From: Mycolicibacterium frederiksbergense
Lineage (GTDB): Bacteria > Actinomycetota > Actinomycetes > Mycobacteriales > Mycobacteriaceae
Direction of reading: 5' to 3'
DNA: 64,000 nucleotides
NCBI RefSeq assembly: GCF_029893345.1
Contig: NZ_JARXVE010000004.1
Span: 372,001-436,000 of the forward strand
Part shown: positions 1-11,825 of the stretch, one piece after another
Layout: each line of letters starts with the position of its first letter
Position numbering within the stretch: position 1 is the stretch's first letter
The notes under the pieces: generated by a model
The model's input: the letters and a program-made list of their open reading frames with translations, nothing else
What the model was told of the DNA's origin: nothing
The model's database searches: none
Made by a program: the position numbers and the translations under genes

Positions 1-1590
1 GTCGGCAAGAACGCCGATGTCGCCCCCGGATCGGCGGTGGTCGGCAAGGTCAAGAACGGCCAGTTCTGGAAGGGCTCGCCCGCGGTGAAATCGGGCAAGG
101 CCCGCCATCCGTGGCCCGATCACCGGCCGGGCCGCGCCCCGCTGTGGGTCGCGGTGTACGGGGTGACCTCGATGCTGCTGGGCAGCCTGCCGCTGCTCGC
201 CCTGGCCGTCGGGCTCGCGGTGATCGGCTGGGGCATCCGCGGCACCGCCTCGGTCACCGAGGCGATCCTCCCGGCGCTGGCGTGGACGCCGGCAGCCGCG
301 GCGGCGGCGCTGGTGGTGTACGCCGCGCTGACCGTGGTCGGGGTACGCCTGCTCTCGATGGGGCTCTCCGAGGGCTACCACCCGGTGCGGAGCCGGGTGG
401 GCTGGCAGCTGTGGACCACCGAACGGCTGATGGACGCCGCGCGCAACTACCTTTTCCCGATCTACGCCAGCCTGCTCACCCCCTGGTGGCTGCGCCTGCT
501 CGGCGCGAAAGTCGGCCGGGACACCGAGATTTCGACGGCCCTGTTCACGCCGAAGTTCACCGAGGTGCAGGACGGCGCATTCCTGGCCGACGACACCATG
601 GTGGCCTCCTATGAACTGGGCGGCGGCTGGATCCACGTCGCCAAGGCCACCATCGGCAAACGCGCCTTCCTCGGCAATTCCGGCATCACCCAGCCGGGCC
701 GCAAGGTCCCCGACGACGGCCTGGTGGCGGTGCTCTCGGCCACCCCGCACAAGGCCAAGGCCGGCTCGTCCTGGCTGGGCAGCCCACCGGTTCGGCTGCG
801 CCGCAACGCCACCACCGCCGATTCGCTGCGCACCTTCCACCCCTCGGCCCGGCTCAAGGTGATGCGCGCGACGGTGGAGACCTGCCGGCTGATCCCGGTG
901 GTCGTCACCTTCGCCATCGGCGTCGCGGTGCTGGGCGCGCTGCAGGCCGTCACGGTCCGGTTCGGTTATCTGTGGGCCGCATTGACCGGCGGGGCGGTGC
1001 TGCTGGTTGCCGGGGCAGTGGCCGGGGCCATCGCGGTGATCGCGAAATGGTTGGTAGTCGGGCGGATTCGCACGGTCGAACATCCGTTGTGGTCGTCGTT
1101 CGTGTGGCGCAACGAGGTGTCGGACACCTTCGTCGAAACCGTTGCCGCACCCTGGTTCGCCCGTGCGGCCAGCGGCACTCCAGTGATGAACATCTGGCTG
1201 CGCGGGCTGGGCGCCTCGATCGGCCGCGGCGTATGGTGCGAAACCTACTGGCTGCCGGAGGCCGATCTGGTGACGCTGGGTACCGCGGCCACCGTCAACC
1301 GGGGCTGCGTGGTGCAGACGCACCTGTTCCACGACCGCATCATGCAGATGGACAGCGTTGTGCTCGAAGATGGTTCGACGCTGGGGCCGCACTGCGTGGC
1401 GCTGCCCGCCGCACGGCTCGGCGCCAGCGCCACCGTCGGGCCCGGCTCTCTGGTGATGCGCGGTGACGAGGTACCACCGTCGACGCGCTGGCAGGGCAAC
1501 CCGATCGCCCCGTGGAACATGTTCGGCAAGAAACGCGCCGCAGCCGCCGCCCGGACCGAGCCCAAGAAGACCGAAGAATACGTCGCGTGA
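1..1590 (+). CDS. Pls/PosA-type non-ribosomal peptide synthetase, C-terminal part (5' truncated by window)
   Basis: The reading frame is open from base 1, so this is the last 529 residues of a longer protein. Visible order: hexapeptide-repeat turns at residues 1-25, two membrane segments (about 47-80 and 88-118), hexapeptide turns again (about 167-253), two more membrane segments (about 295-353), and a final left-handed beta-helix-like stretch (about 400-510). Alternating membrane segments and acyltransferase-like tandem domains characterise the terminal region of Pls/PosA-family synthetases, such as epsilon-poly-lysine synthetase. The adenylation and carrier domains would lie upstream, outside the window, so the substrate cannot be inferred. 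The stop overlaps the GTG start of the M1 peptidase (GTGA), which implies translational coupling. Confidence 0.75.
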   Translation, partial: VGKNADVAPGSAVVGKVKNGQFWKGSPAVKSGKARHPWPDHRPGRAPLWVAVYGVTSMLLGSLPLLALAVGLAVIGWGIRGTASVTEAILPALAWTPAAAAAALVVYAALTVVGVRLLSMGLSEGYHPVRSRVGWQLWTTERLMDAARNYLFPIYASLLTPWWLRLLGAKVGRDTEISTALFTPKFTEVQDGAFLADDTMVASYELGGGWIHVAKATIGKRAFLGNSGITQPGRKVPDDGLVAVLSATPHKAKAGSSWLGSPPVRLRRNATTADSLRTFHPSARLKVMRATVETCRLIPVVVTFAIGVAVLGALQAVTVRFGYLWAALTGGAVLLVAGAVAGAIAVIAKWLVVGRIRTVEHPLWSSFVWRNEVSDTFVETVAAPWFARAASGTPVMNIWLRGLGASIGRGVWCETYWLPEADLVTLGTAATVNRGCVVQTHLFHDRIMQMDSVVLEDGSTLGPHCVALPAARLGASATVGPGSLVMRGDEVPPSTRWQGNPIAPWNMFGKKRAAAAARTEPKKTEEYVA

Positions 1591-2924
1591 CGAGTTCGAA
1601 GAAGGCCGCAAAGAAGGCGGCACCCGCGCCGGTTATCGATCCGTACCTGCCTGGCAACGGAAACTTCGGTTACCGGGTGTCGCGGTATGAACTCGAGCTC
1701 GAGTACAAGGTGTCGATCAACCGGCTGGCCGGGTCGGCGACGATCACCGCGGTGACCTTGTCCGCGCTGCGCAGCTTCACCCTGGATCTCGCCGATACCC
1801 TTGCAGTGTCGAGAGTTTCGGTGAACGGCCGCAGACCGGCCCAGTACCGACATTCGGCAGGCAAGCTGTCGATCACGCTGCCGGCCACGTTGCCGTCCGG
1901 GGCCGCGATGACCATCGTCGTGCGCTACAACGGCACACCGCGTCCCATCGACACCGAGTGGGGCGAAGTCGGTTTCGAAGAGCTCTCCGACGGTTCTCTG
2001 GTGGCCGGGCAGCCCAACGGGGCAGCATCGTGGTTCCCCTGCGACGACCATCCCAGTTCCAAGGCCAGCTACCGCATCCAGATCGGCACCGACAGCCCGT
2101 ATTACGCGCTGGCCAACGGCGACCTGGTGTCCCGCAGGGCTCGCGCCGGCCAAACCGTGTGGACCTACGAGCTGGCCGAGCCGACCTCCAGTTACCTGAT
2201 CACCCTGCAGATCGGCATGTACGAGAGCCAGCGGCTGACCAAATCACCGGTGCCGATGAACGCGGTGCTGCCGGCCCGGTTGCGCCGCGAGTTCGACCAC
2301 GACTTCGAGCAGCAGCCGCAGATGATGAAACTGTTCATCAAGCTGTTCGGCCCGTATCCGCTGGCCAGCGGCTACACCGTGGTGATCACCGACGACGATC
2401 TGGAGATACCGCTGGAGGCCCAGGGCATCTCGATCTTCGGGGCCAATCACTGCGACGGGAACAACGGCGCCGAACGGTTGATCGCCCATGAACTGGCCCA
2501 CCAGTGGTTCGGCAACTCGGTGACCGCGCGGCGCTGGCGTGACATCTGGCTGCACGAGGGTTTCGCCTGCTATGCCGAATGGCTGTGGTCCGAGAACAGC
2601 GGCGGCCCGAGCGCGGCGGACTGGGCCCGGCACTACTACGAGCGGTTGTGGGCCCTGCCCCAGGATCTGTTGCTGTCCGATCCGGGACCCACCGATATGT
2701 TCGACGACCGGGTGTACAAGCGCGGCGCGCTGACCCTGCACGTGCTGCGCACCCGGATCGGCGACACGAATTTCTTTGCCCTGCTGAGGGATTGGACGCA
2801 CCGCTATCGGCACAGCACGGCGTTCACCGACGATTTCACCGGGCTGGCCGCCGGCTATACCCATGAGCCGCTGCAGCCGCTGTGGCAGGCCTGGCTGTAT
2901 TCGAAAGCGCTGCCGCCGCTGTGA
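1587..2924 (+). CDS. M1 family zinc metallopeptidase (aminopeptidase N-like)
   Basis: 445 residues. The GTG start at 1587 overlaps the NRPS stop. An upstream in-frame ATG at 1512 would lie inside the NRPS gene and is less likely. The N-terminus (about residues 20-190) is a beta-rich saddle domain. The catalytic domain has HELAHQ with zinc ligands H301 and H305, the general base E302, and the third ligand E324 in WLHEGF, the canonical HExxH-x18-E spacing. The usual GAMEN exopeptidase motif is replaced by a LEAQG-type sequence. No signal peptide is visible, and the start is Lys/Ala-rich. At about 445 residues it is shorter than PepN (about 850), so the C-terminal helical domain is largely missing. 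Coupling to the NRPS suggests it trims or matures a peptide product; this is inference. Confidence 0.85.
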   Translation: MTSSKKAAKKAAPAPVIDPYLPGNGNFGYRVSRYELELEYKVSINRLAGSATITAVTLSALRSFTLDLADTLAVSRVSVNGRRPAQYRHSAGKLSITLPATLPSGAAMTIVVRYNGTPRPIDTEWGEVGFEELSDGSLVAGQPNGAASWFPCDDHPSSKASYRIQIGTDSPYYALANGDLVSRRARAGQTVWTYELAEPTSSYLITLQIGMYESQRLTKSPVPMNAVLPARLRREFDHDFEQQPQMMKLFIKLFGPYPLASGYTVVITDDDLEIPLEAQGISIFGANHCDGNNGAERLIAHELAHQWFGNSVTARRWRDIWLHEGFACYAEWLWSENSGGPSAADWARHYYERLWALPQDLLLSDPGPTDMFDDRVYKRGALTLHVLRTRIGDTNFFALLRDWTHRYRHSTAFTDDFTGLAAGYTHEPLQPLWQAWLYSKALPPL

Positions 2925-4165
2925 CCGATGCCGGCTCATCGCCAGGCCCCATCACGCGCAGCAGCGTCGCCCGGGTCGGGGCGGCGACTGCGATCAGCGC
3001 GCTGTGCGGCTATGCCGTGCTGTACCTGGCCGCGCGGGACCTGGAGCCGGCCGGTTTCTCGGTGTTCAGCGTGTTCTGGGGGGCCTTCGGCCTGGTCACC
3101 GGCGCCGCCAACGGCCTGCTGCAGGAGGCCACCCGTGAGGTGCGCTCGGCTCAAACTCGGGGTCTGAGCGCCGGGCCACGCACCCACCCGATGCGGGTCG
3201 CGGTGCTGGTCGGCGTAGTCGCGGCCGCGGTGATCGCGGTCAGCTCACCGTTGTGGAGCTCCCATGTGTTCGTCGACTCGCGGGCGCTGAGCGTGGCGCT
3301 GCTCAGCGTCGGGCTGGCCGGATTCTGTCTGCACGCGACCCTGCTCGGCATGCTCGCCGGGGTGAACCGGTGGACTCAGTACGGGGCCTTGATGGTCACC
3401 GACGCCAGCATCCGGGTGGCCGTCGCGGCGGCGACCTTCATGCTCGGCTGGGGGCTGGCCGGGTTCCTGTGGGCCACAGTCGCCGGTGCCGTGGCATGGC
3501 TGATCATGCTGATCGCCTCGCCGGCCGCACGTCTGGCGGCCCGCCTGGTCACCGCTGGTACCACCGCGACGTTCCTGCGTGGAGCCGGGCATTCCATCGC
3601 CGCGGCCGGCGCCAGCGCCGTCCTGGTGATGGGATTCCCGGTGCTGCTCAAGGCGACCTCAGGTGATCTGGGCGCCACCGGAGGTGTGGTGATCCTGGCC
3701 GTGACGCTGACCCGCGCCCCCCTGCTGGTTCCGCTCACCGCGATGCAGGGCAATCTGATCGCGCACTTCGTCGACCAGCGCGACAGGCGGCTGCGGGCGC
3801 TGCTGGCCCCGGCTGCCGCGGTCGCCGGACTCGGCGCACTCGGCGTGGCCGCGGCCGGACTGCTCGGGCCCTGGTTGCTGCGAGTGGGATTCGGCGAGGA
3901 GTACCGGGCCGACGGCGCCCTGCTGGCCTGGCTGACCGCGGCGGCCGTCGCAATCGCCATGCTGACCCTGACCGGAGCCGCGGCCGTGGCGGCCGCCCTG
4001 CACCGGGCCTATGCACTGGGTTGGATCATCGCCACGGTCGCAGCGGTGGGGCTGCTGATGCTGCCGCTGGGCTTGGAAACGCGCACGGTCATCGCCCTGC
4101 TGTGCGGTCCGCTGGTGGGAATCGCGCTGCACTTGGCCGCGCTTATCCGGCTGTCTTGGAACTGA
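2921..4165 (+). CDS. Polytopic membrane protein, flippase-like (Rv3630 type)
   Basis: 414 residues with about 12 hydrophobic segments and no large soluble domain. GTG at 2921 overlaps the preceding stop (GTGA). An alternating Ala/Leu/Gly-rich helix pattern with short loops resembles MATE/Wzx-type polysaccharide exporters. In Mtb, Rv3630 (about 430 residues) holds the same place before the PpgS glycosyltransferase, so a role in moving a polyprenyl-phosphate sugar across the membrane is plausible. That role is inferred from context only; no catalytic motif is visible. Confidence 0.75.
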   Translation: MTDAGSSPGPITRSSVARVGAATAISALCGYAVLYLAARDLEPAGFSVFSVFWGAFGLVTGAANGLLQEATREVRSAQTRGLSAGPRTHPMRVAVLVGVVAAAVIAVSSPLWSSHVFVDSRALSVALLSVGLAGFCLHATLLGMLAGVNRWTQYGALMVTDASIRVAVAAATFMLGWGLAGFLWATVAGAVAWLIMLIASPAARLAARLVTAGTTATFLRGAGHSIAAAGASAVLVMGFPVLLKATSGDLGATGGVVILAVTLTRAPLLVPLTAMQGNLIAHFVDQRDRRLRALLAPAAAVAGLGALGVAAAGLLGPWLLRVGFGEEYRADGALLAWLTAAAVAIAMLTLTGAAAVAAALHRAYALGWIIATVAAVGLLMLPLGLETRTVIALLCGPLVGIALHLAALIRLSWN

Positions 4166-4189
4166 CCGTGTATTTTGGTGCCCATTGAC

Positions 4190-4876
4190 ATGCGCTTCCA
4201 CGACGTGTGGATCATCATCCCTGCCTTCAATGAGGCGAGCATCATCGGCGACGTCGTCTCCGACGTGCGCTCGGTGTTTCCGCATGTGGTGTGTGTGGAC
4301 GACGGCAGCCGCGACGACACCGGCGACCGGGCACTGGCGGCCGGTGCGCACGTGGTGCGTCATCCGGTGAACCTCGGCCAGGGTGCGGCGATCCAGACCG
4401 GCGTGGAATACGCCAGAAGCCGTCCCGGCGCCAAGCTGTTCGCCACCTTCGACGCCGACGGCCAGCACCAGGTCAAGGATGTGGTGCGGATGATCGACCG
4501 GTTCGACACCGACCAGGTCGATCTGGTGATCGGCACCCGCTTCGCCGGGGTCGTCACACACACGCCGCCGCTCAAGCGGATCATCCTGCGGGCCGCGGCA
4601 TTCCTGAGCCCGCAGAGCCGGGCGCTCGGGCTCACCGATGCGCACAACGGCCTGCGGGTGTTCAACAAAGTGGTCGCCGACGAGCTCAACCTCACCATGA
4701 ACGGCATGAGCCACGCCGGTGAATTCATCGCGCTGGCATACCAAAACCGTTGGCGGGTGGTCGAGGAACCGGTGGAAATCCTCTACACCGACTATTCGAA
4801 GTCGAAGGGTCAGCCCCTGCTCAACGGGGTGAACATCATCTTCGACGGACTGTTGCGCGGGAGGCCGACCCGGTGA
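4190..4876 (+). CDS. ppgS: Family 2 glycosyltransferase, PpgS-like polyprenyl-phosphate sugar synthase (Rv3631 type)
   Basis: 228 residues from ATG 4190; TTG 4175 and GTG 4178 are possible but less likely. GT-A fold: WIIIPAFNEAS at the N-terminus, the VDDGSRDDTG nucleotide-sugar motif, and FDADGQH supplying the DxD metal site. No membrane anchor is present. In Mtb, Rv3631 (PpgS) makes polyprenyl-phospho-GalNAc, the donor for the galactosamine substituent of arabinogalactan, and is helped by the adjacent small membrane protein Rv3632. The same pair is present here, with galE1 nearby. The ortholog call rests on family, length and synteny; sugar specificity was not tested. Confidence 0.75.
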   Translation: MRFHDVWIIIPAFNEASIIGDVVSDVRSVFPHVVCVDDGSRDDTGDRALAAGAHVVRHPVNLGQGAAIQTGVEYARSRPGAKLFATFDADGQHQVKDVVRMIDRFDTDQVDLVIGTRFAGVVTHTPPLKRIILRAAAFLSPQSRALGLTDAHNGLRVFNKVVADELNLTMNGMSHAGEFIALAYQNRWRVVEEPVEILYTDYSKSKGQPLLNGVNIIFDGLLRGRPTR

Positions 4877-5214
4877 ACTGGATCCAGGCGCTACTGATCG
4901 TTTCGGTGCTGGTGCTGCTGGTCTACCTGCTGCGCTCGCGCGGCAACGCCCGCACCAAGGCCTGGGTGAAAGTCGGTTACGTGCTGTTCGTCATCGCCGG
5001 CGTGTACGCGATCCTGCGCCCGGATGACACCACGGTGGTGGCCAATTGGCTTGGGGTCAAACGCGGTACCGACCTGATGGAGTACCTGCTGATCATCGCG
5101 TTCGCGTTCGTGACGCTGAGCGCCTACATGCGGTTCAAGGACATCGAGCTGCGCTATGCCCGGCTGGCCCGGGCCATGGCGTTGCAGAACGTGCGGGTGC
5201 CCGAAGACGATTAG
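4873..5214 (+). CDS. DUF2304 small membrane protein, partner of PpgS (Rv3632 type)
   Basis: 113 residues. GTG 4873 overlaps the glycosyltransferase stop (GTGA). It has three hydrophobic segments (about residues 3-20, 35-50 and 70-90) followed by a charged helical tail. Rv3632 of Mtb has 114 residues and is reported to stimulate PpgS activity, probably by anchoring the soluble transferase at the membrane. It closes the + strand operon. Its stop overlaps the convergent tetR stop by 4 bp, leaving no room for a separate terminator. Confidence 0.8.
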   Translation: MNWIQALLIVSVLVLLVYLLRSRGNARTKAWVKVGYVLFVIAGVYAILRPDDTTVVANWLGVKRGTDLMEYLLIIAFAFVTLSAYMRFKDIELRYARLARAMALQNVRVPEDD

Positions 5215-5792
5215 CGGCTGAGCAGTTCGGTCAGCAGCGCGATCCGACCGTGGTCGAGTTCGGGTTGCGGTAGCACCGGCCGGAAGATCGCCGCCCCGTC
5301 GAAGGTGTTGATCGCGATGGTGACCGCCGCGGTCAAGTCGGCCGCGGGGATCTGGTCGGATCCCGGCATTGTCCTGGCGGTCGCATAGATGTCGGCCGCG
5401 TATTCGGAGAACACATCCCGCAGTGCGGCCCGCAGCTTTTCGTCGGTGCGGGCGGCCACCATCAGCTCGTGTATGACGGCGTTGGTGTCGTTTCCGGTGA
5501 GATCGCGAACGATCGTCAGCACCGCCTCCAGCGGCGGCTGTTCGGCCGGGATGTCGGCGACCAGTTTGGCGAACAGTTCCAACTGCCGGCGCATCACCTC
5601 ATGTGCGGTGGCCGCCATGAAATCCCCCATGGTGGGGAAATGCCGGAACAGCGCGCCGCCGGAAACCTTGGCGCGCCGGGCGATCACCGCCGCCGACGCC
5701 CGCGCGTACCCGACCTCGACGATGGTGTCGATGCTGGCGTCGAGCAGGCGCGCCACGGTTTCCTCACGACGCTGCTGCTGGGTTCTGGCCAT
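5211..5792 (-). CDS. TetR family transcriptional regulator (Rv2912c type)
   Basis: 193 residues. An N-terminal helix-turn-helix (about residues 15-60) ends in the typical GALFRHFPTMGDF recognition segment. The remainder is an all-helical ligand-binding domain. It starts 1 bp after the stop of the amidohydrolase gene, so the two are co-transcribed. Mtb has the same pair at Rv2912c-Rv2913c. The likely target is its own operon, through the palindromes at 7572-7620. Confidence 0.85.
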   Translation of the reverse strand: MARTQQQRREETVARLLDASIDTIVEVGYARASAAVIARRAKVSGGALFRHFPTMGDFMAATAHEVMRRQLELFAKLVADIPAEQPPLEAVLTIVRDLTGNDTNAVIHELMVAARTDEKLRAALRDVFSEYAADIYATARTMPGSDQIPAADLTAAVTIAINTFDGAAIFRPVLPQPELDHGRIALLTELLSR

Positions 5793-5793
5793 C

Positions 5794-7587
5794 TCAGACC
5801 GGCGTGTGGTGCAGTTGCTTGGCCCCCGCCCGCAGGTACCGACCCGATTTCACCGACTCACCATAACCGTCGCGGAACCGGCCGTTGCGGAACACCACGG
5901 CGCCGTTGACGGCGGTCGCCACGATGGCGTCGTCGTTGCGGTTCACCATGCGGCTCAGCCCGCCGTAGAACGGGACCGTCTCCTCGTGGTAAGCGTCCAC
6001 CGCGTCGTCGAGGCCGGCCGGGTCGATCACCACGAAGTCGGCCCGGTCCCCCTCGCGCAGAGTGCCGGCGGGCACGCCGAACCAGTCGGCCACTTCGGCA
6101 GTCAGCCGGTGCACGGCGTGTTCGGTGGTCAAGAACTGCCGCCCGGCCAGCTGCGCGTCGCGAACCCGCTTGAGCAGCCGCAGCGGGTAGTTGTAGAAGG
6201 CCATATTGCGCAGGTGCGCACCGGCATCCGAGAAACCCATGTGCACCGACGATTCCTTGGCCAGCTTGTCGAGTTGCTTCGGGCGGGCGTTGGCCACGAT
6301 GGTGGTCCACCGGACATTGCGCTCGCCGTGGTCGACCAGTACGTCTAAAAAGGCGTCGAGCGGGTGGATGCCGCGCTCATCGGCGATCTGCCCGAAGCTC
6401 TTGCCGATCAACGTCTCATCGGGGCATTCGACAATCCTCGCGTCGTGAAAGTCTCGGTGCCACAACGTTGGTCCGAGCTTGCGCCGGTCGAAGGACCTGC
6501 GGAACCGGCGACGGTACTCGGGGTCGGCCAGCAGCTTGTTGCGGTCCAGTTGATCGCGCAGGTGCAGCGCCGCGGTGCCGGCGCCGAACTCCTCGAAAAC
6601 CGGCAGATCGATTCCGTCGGAATACAATTCGAACGGCACCGGCAGATGCTGGAAGCGCACCTTGGCGCCCAGGATCCGGTTCAGCAGCCGGGTGCCCGGC
6701 CCGAGCACATGTACGGCACCCGGTGAGGACTTGGCGTCGGCCGAGACCAGCAGGCTCATCCGCACGCCGCGGCGGCGGCCGAACCAGCCGCTGCTCTCCA
6801 GGAAGAAGTTCAGTACCTCATAGGCTTTGGCCACATTCGGTGCGCTCTGCAGCACCCGGCCACGCTTGCGCAGCACCTTGATCAGGCGCTTGCGTTCACG
6901 CCAGGTCGCGAACGTCGAGGGCAGTGCCCGGGACCGGAACCGGTCGCCGTCGAGTTTGTCGATCGCCGCGTCCATGCCGGACATGCCGAGCATGCCCGCG
7001 TCCAAGGCCTCGTCGAGTTTTGCCGCCATGGTTTCCAGTTCGGCGTCGGTCGGTGTCACGTCGCGGGTGGTGGCCCGGTCCAGGCCCAGCACCGAGGCGC
7101 GCAGATCGGAATGGCCCAGCATCGAGGCGATGTTCGGGCCGAGCGGCAGTTCGTCGAGGGCCTTTACGTACTCGGCAGGGCCGGACCAGGTCTTGTGCTG
7201 TTCCAGCGCACCCAGCACGAACTTGCGCGGGACCGCCTCGACCCGGCTGAACAGGTCCGCGGCATCCTCGGAATCGGCGTACACCGTCGACAGTGAGCAC
7301 ATGCCGAGCAGCACGGTGGTCACCCCGTGGCGCACCGATTCCCGCAGGCCCGGGTCCAGCAGCACCTCGGCGTCGTAGTGGGTGTGCACGTCGATGAAGC
7401 CGGGCACCACCCATTTGCCGCCGGCGTCGATCACCTCGGGACAGCCGGCCTCGTCTAAGGGTCCGGCCGATGCTTCTGCCACCACGGTGGCCACCACACC
7501 GTCGCGAATACCCAGCGTGCGGACCTGCGGACGGGCACCGGTGCCGTCGAACCAGAGCCCGTTGCGAACGATGACGTCATAGGACAT
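5794..7587 (-). CDS. N-acyl-D-amino-acid deacylase-type amidohydrolase (Rv2913c type)
   Basis: 597 residues, amidohydrolase superfamily. The small beta domain at the N-terminus leads to the metal motif HTH (H68, H70) in GFIDVHTHYD. GHSDLRASVLG and the late SDAGAHLRN segment fit the D-aminoacylase subfamily. The C-terminus closes the beta domain (EGDRADFVVIDP). The expected reaction is hydrolysis of an N-acyl-D-amino acid or a related cyclic amide in the cytoplasm; the true substrate is unknown. It lies upstream of, and almost overlaps, the tetR gene. It replaces Rv3633 at this position in the Mtb gene order, so the pair is a local difference. Confidence 0.85.
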   Translation of the reverse strand: MSYDVIVRNGLWFDGTGARPQVRTLGIRDGVVATVVAEASAGPLDEAGCPEVIDAGGKWVVPGFIDVHTHYDAEVLLDPGLRESVRHGVTTVLLGMCSLSTVYADSEDAADLFSRVEAVPRKFVLGALEQHKTWSGPAEYVKALDELPLGPNIASMLGHSDLRASVLGLDRATTRDVTPTDAELETMAAKLDEALDAGMLGMSGMDAAIDKLDGDRFRSRALPSTFATWRERKRLIKVLRKRGRVLQSAPNVAKAYEVLNFFLESSGWFGRRRGVRMSLLVSADAKSSPGAVHVLGPGTRLLNRILGAKVRFQHLPVPFELYSDGIDLPVFEEFGAGTAALHLRDQLDRNKLLADPEYRRRFRRSFDRRKLGPTLWHRDFHDARIVECPDETLIGKSFGQIADERGIHPLDAFLDVLVDHGERNVRWTTIVANARPKQLDKLAKESSVHMGFSDAGAHLRNMAFYNYPLRLLKRVRDAQLAGRQFLTTEHAVHRLTAEVADWFGVPAGTLREGDRADFVVIDPAGLDDAVDAYHEETVPFYGGLSRMVNRNDDAIVATAVNGAVVFRNGRFRDGYGESVKSGRYLRAGAKQLHHTPV

Positions 7588-7620
7588 GACGTCACGCTAG
7601 AACAGAAAGTGAGTACTCAC
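7572..7620. promoter_or_regulatory. Cluster of palindromes, candidate TetR operator
   Basis: A perfect 12-bp palindrome GTGAGTACTCAC at 7609-7620 lies 21 bp upstream of the amidohydrolase ATG. Two perfect TGACGTCA palindromes lie at 7572-7579 (codons 3-6) and 7587-7594 (at the start codon), 15 bp apart. TetR dimers bind such sites next to their own operons, so one or both motifs may be the operator. This is inferred from symmetry and position. Confidence 0.45.
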
Positions 7621-7626
7621 AATCTT

Positions 7627-10388
<2,762 letters not shown>

Positions 10389-10445
10389 CCCAGTCGCTGA
10401 GATACTGACAACCAACAGTCAGGATCCTGTCGAGGGGGACACTGC

Positions 10446-11825
10446 GTGAGTGCGCTTGATGGCTTCTATTCCACGTGGTCAAAGGCGCGCGAAACCTTCG
10501 GAGTAGGCACCCCCACTGACGGCGCGCAATACGACGGCAGCTCAAAGCTGATGCAGATGAAGGCCGGCATCGAATCAGCCGCGCCGGACGACCGCTGGCA
10601 AGGCTCCGGGTCGCAGGCCTACGCCGCGGCCAACAAGGAACACGCCGGCGTCTACGAGAAGCTGGCAGACCTCGACAAGAAGATGGCCGCCGAGGTCAAG
10701 AACGCCGCAACTCTCGTGACCGCCGGGCGCACCAAACTCGATGGCGCCAAGAGTTGGGTCGACGGCATGGTCGACTCGCTGCCTGCCACCAACGCCCAGG
10801 ACCGGGAACGCAAGCTGATCCCGATCGCGCGGGCAGGCATCACCCAGGTCAACAACACCGTCCAAGACGCCAACAGGGACATGAACGCCATCGCCGGCCG
10901 CGTCACCGGGCTCAGAGGCCAGTTCGATGAACTGACGAAGCAGAGGTTTGCCAGCCGCCGGCCGGGCGAGAACAACGAAGGCGACACACCACCAGACAAG
11001 ACCGACGACGAGAAAAAGCCCGACGATAAGCCGACCGAACCTGGATCGAAACCCGGGGAACCCGGCGGACCGGAGTTCGTCATCGGACCGCCCACGAAGC
11101 CCGATATCCCGTGGGACGAAGACTTCGAGTACGACTCCGCCGAACCCGGTTTGCAGGATTACCTGACGCGGGCCGAATGGGAGGCAAAGCTTGTGGGTGG
11201 CCGATTGCTGCGAAGCGACCTCGATGACGCAACCGAGATGTACCGGCACTATTGGGACAACAACGGAAAGCCAATCGAATTCGACTACGAGGAAGCCTAC
11301 CGCGAGGATCCCGGTATCCGAGCCAACGTCGACGATCAGATCAGCCGAGCACAACGTGGCGCCGAGGAATTGATCCGGGCAGGCAACACATCATTCTCAA
11401 TGACTGGCGACCCGCTACCGACGACGAACTATCCGACGACGGAAAACTGGCAGAAAGCGGTTGGCGGATACCAACAGTGGAGTAGCGCGGACGTCAAGGT
11501 TGAGGGCAACAGAGTCACGATGACAGTGACGGTGCACGCCGAGGACCACTACAACTTCAATCGCGGCCAATCCGACATCGGCACCGGAGCCTCTGACAAC
11601 GAAAACGGTAGATTCACCGAACTGGGATGGGCCAGGCCTTTCGACTCCCACGGGGAAGTCACCCGAACAGTCAGCTGGGAGTTGGGCAGCGCACCGACTG
11701 CCGACCAAGGGAATCAACCCCAATTCAATCCTCGACGCGAGGATCGTGTGGATGGCAGAGGTAGCCCAGGTGGCGTTCGACCGCCCGATAACAATCGCGA
11801 TACCGGAGGAGTGACACTGCCGTGA
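10446..11825 (+). CDS. EspA/EspE-family type VII secretion substrate with unassigned C-terminal domain
   Basis: 459 residues from GTG 10446, preceded by a GAGGGGG ribosome-binding site. Residues 1-165 are helical and carry the WxG motif (WQGSGSQAY) followed by YEKLADLD, the pattern of EspA/EspE-type ESX substrates. Residues 170-220 are a Pro/Asp/Glu/Lys-rich linker. Residues 220-420 form a separate acidic domain with several aromatic HY/NF motifs. It resembles C-terminal modules seen in other mycobacterial T7SS proteins, but I cannot assign an activity. Its stop overlaps the next gene's GTG (GTGA). A secreted effector with a coupled lipoprotein partner is the best reading; toxicity is unproven. 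Confidence 0.75.
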   Translation: MSALDGFYSTWSKARETFGVGTPTDGAQYDGSSKLMQMKAGIESAAPDDRWQGSGSQAYAAANKEHAGVYEKLADLDKKMAAEVKNAATLVTAGRTKLDGAKSWVDGMVDSLPATNAQDRERKLIPIARAGITQVNNTVQDANRDMNAIAGRVTGLRGQFDELTKQRFASRRPGENNEGDTPPDKTDDEKKPDDKPTEPGSKPGEPGGPEFVIGPPTKPDIPWDEDFEYDSAEPGLQDYLTRAEWEAKLVGGRLLRSDLDDATEMYRHYWDNNGKPIEFDYEEAYREDPGIRANVDDQISRAQRGAEELIRAGNTSFSMTGDPLPTTNYPTTENWQKAVGGYQQWSSADVKVEGNRVTMTVTVHAEDHYNFNRGQSDIGTGASDNENGRFTELGWARPFDSHGEVTRTVSWELGSAPTADQGNQPQFNPRREDRVDGRGSPGGVRPPDNNRDTGGVTLP

